From the NCBI GenBank assembly GCA_023715865.1, contig JAMBOW010000001.1, positions 2,108,001 through 2,172,000 on the forward strand: DNA of 64,000 nt, read 5' to 3'. Source of the stretch: Neobacillus mesonae. Lineage in GTDB: Bacteria; Bacillota; Bacilli; Paenibacillales; Paenibacillaceae. This document shows, piece by piece, positions 63,936-64,000 of the stretch. The stretch's first letter is position 1; every line of letters begins with the position of its first letter. Below the pieces are notes generated by a model. It saw only the letters and a list, made by a program, of their open reading frames with translations. It searched no databases and had not been told where the DNA came from. The translations under genes and the position numbers were made by a program.

Positions 63936-64000
63936 TTACTGCGAAACACCTTTTTACTTCTAATGTATTCTACATCCGGGATACCCGCGCGAACATTGGC
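63932..64000 (-). CDS. C-terminal end of an unidentified protein (partial)
   Basis: An open frame from the window edge to a stop that overlaps the pseudouridine synthase start as ATGA. The last residues are GIPDVEYIRSKKVFRSK. The overlap suggests a real upstream gene in the same operon. The fragment is too short to name. Confidence 0.55.
   Translation of the reverse strand, partial: ANVRAGIPDVEYIRSKKVFRSK

Overview
The window is chromosomal DNA from a spore-forming member of the Bacillota, most likely Paenibacillus or a close relative. Evidence: many sporulation or spore genes (YhbH, SpoVR, PrkA, YtxC, PdaA, a gamma-type small acid-soluble spore protein), strong AGGAGG-type ribosome sites with frequent TTG/GTG starts, a T-box leader and a SAM-I riboswitch, the futalosine menaquinone enzyme MqnC, a LiaFSR system, and a lasso-peptide cluster of the paeninodin type known from Paenibacillus. 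No rRNA, tRNA, insertion sequence, prophage or CRISPR array was seen.

Layout. 1-6.6 kb: 3' end of mtnA, a YunC-like protein, DUF423 and other small membrane proteins, DegV, a GH88/105 hydrolase, PdaA and APS kinase (cysC). 6.6-14.4 kb: a lasso-peptide operon on the minus strand. In transcription order it holds a sulfotransferase, the macrolactam synthetase (C protein), a 44-codon precursor gene, an HPr-kinase-like tailoring kinase, a PqqD-like recognition protein (B1), a transglutaminase-like leader peptidase (B2), the broken remains of a nucleotidyltransferase, and an ABC exporter. A promoter with a perfect palindrome in its spacer lies in front. cysC, which would make the sulfotransferase's co-substrate PAPS, converges on the far end. 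14.6-25 kb: thrC, yhbH-spoVR, a SEC-C protein, a LacI regulator, a globin-coupled sensor and prkA. 25-32 kb: a DUF2161 nuclease-fold protein, azoreductase, an aminotransferase, an orphan LuxR-type response regulator, a phosphodiester-glycosidase-domain protein with a coiled-coil partner, an AbrB-like regulator and trmL. 32-37.4 kb: serC, a beta-type glutamine synthetase with a GlnR/TnrA box, aroF and ispH. 37.5-44.3 kb: an envelope-stress block with a kinase/regulator pair, htrA and liaFSR. 44.4-48.7 kb: gamma-SASP, a 3D-domain protein, thrS with its T-box, and ytxC. 48.9-52 kb: a KhtTU-type K+/H+ antiporter pair and a YitT protein. 52-57 kb: mqnC and the metA-metI-metC methionine operon behind a SAM-I riboswitch. 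57-64 kb: corA with a long leader of unknown class, an HRDC protein, a ROK fructokinase, a MOSC protein, a 5'-3' exonuclease, an ArsC/Spx-like protein and an RluA-type pseudouridine synthase.

The most notable system is the lasso-peptide operon. The precursor predicts a 22-residue core with an Ala1-Asp9 ring and a C-terminal Ser, which is the known target of paeninodin-type kinases. The glycosyl-adding nucleotidyltransferase of related clusters appears to have been lost by deletion, frameshift and a nonsense codon, while an intact sulfotransferase leads the operon. The product may therefore be a phosphorylated and perhaps sulfated lasso peptide. The second item needing work is the roughly 250-nt leader of corA, which can fold around a 10-bp closing stem and also holds a 38-codon open frame with a Shine-Dalgarno sequence.
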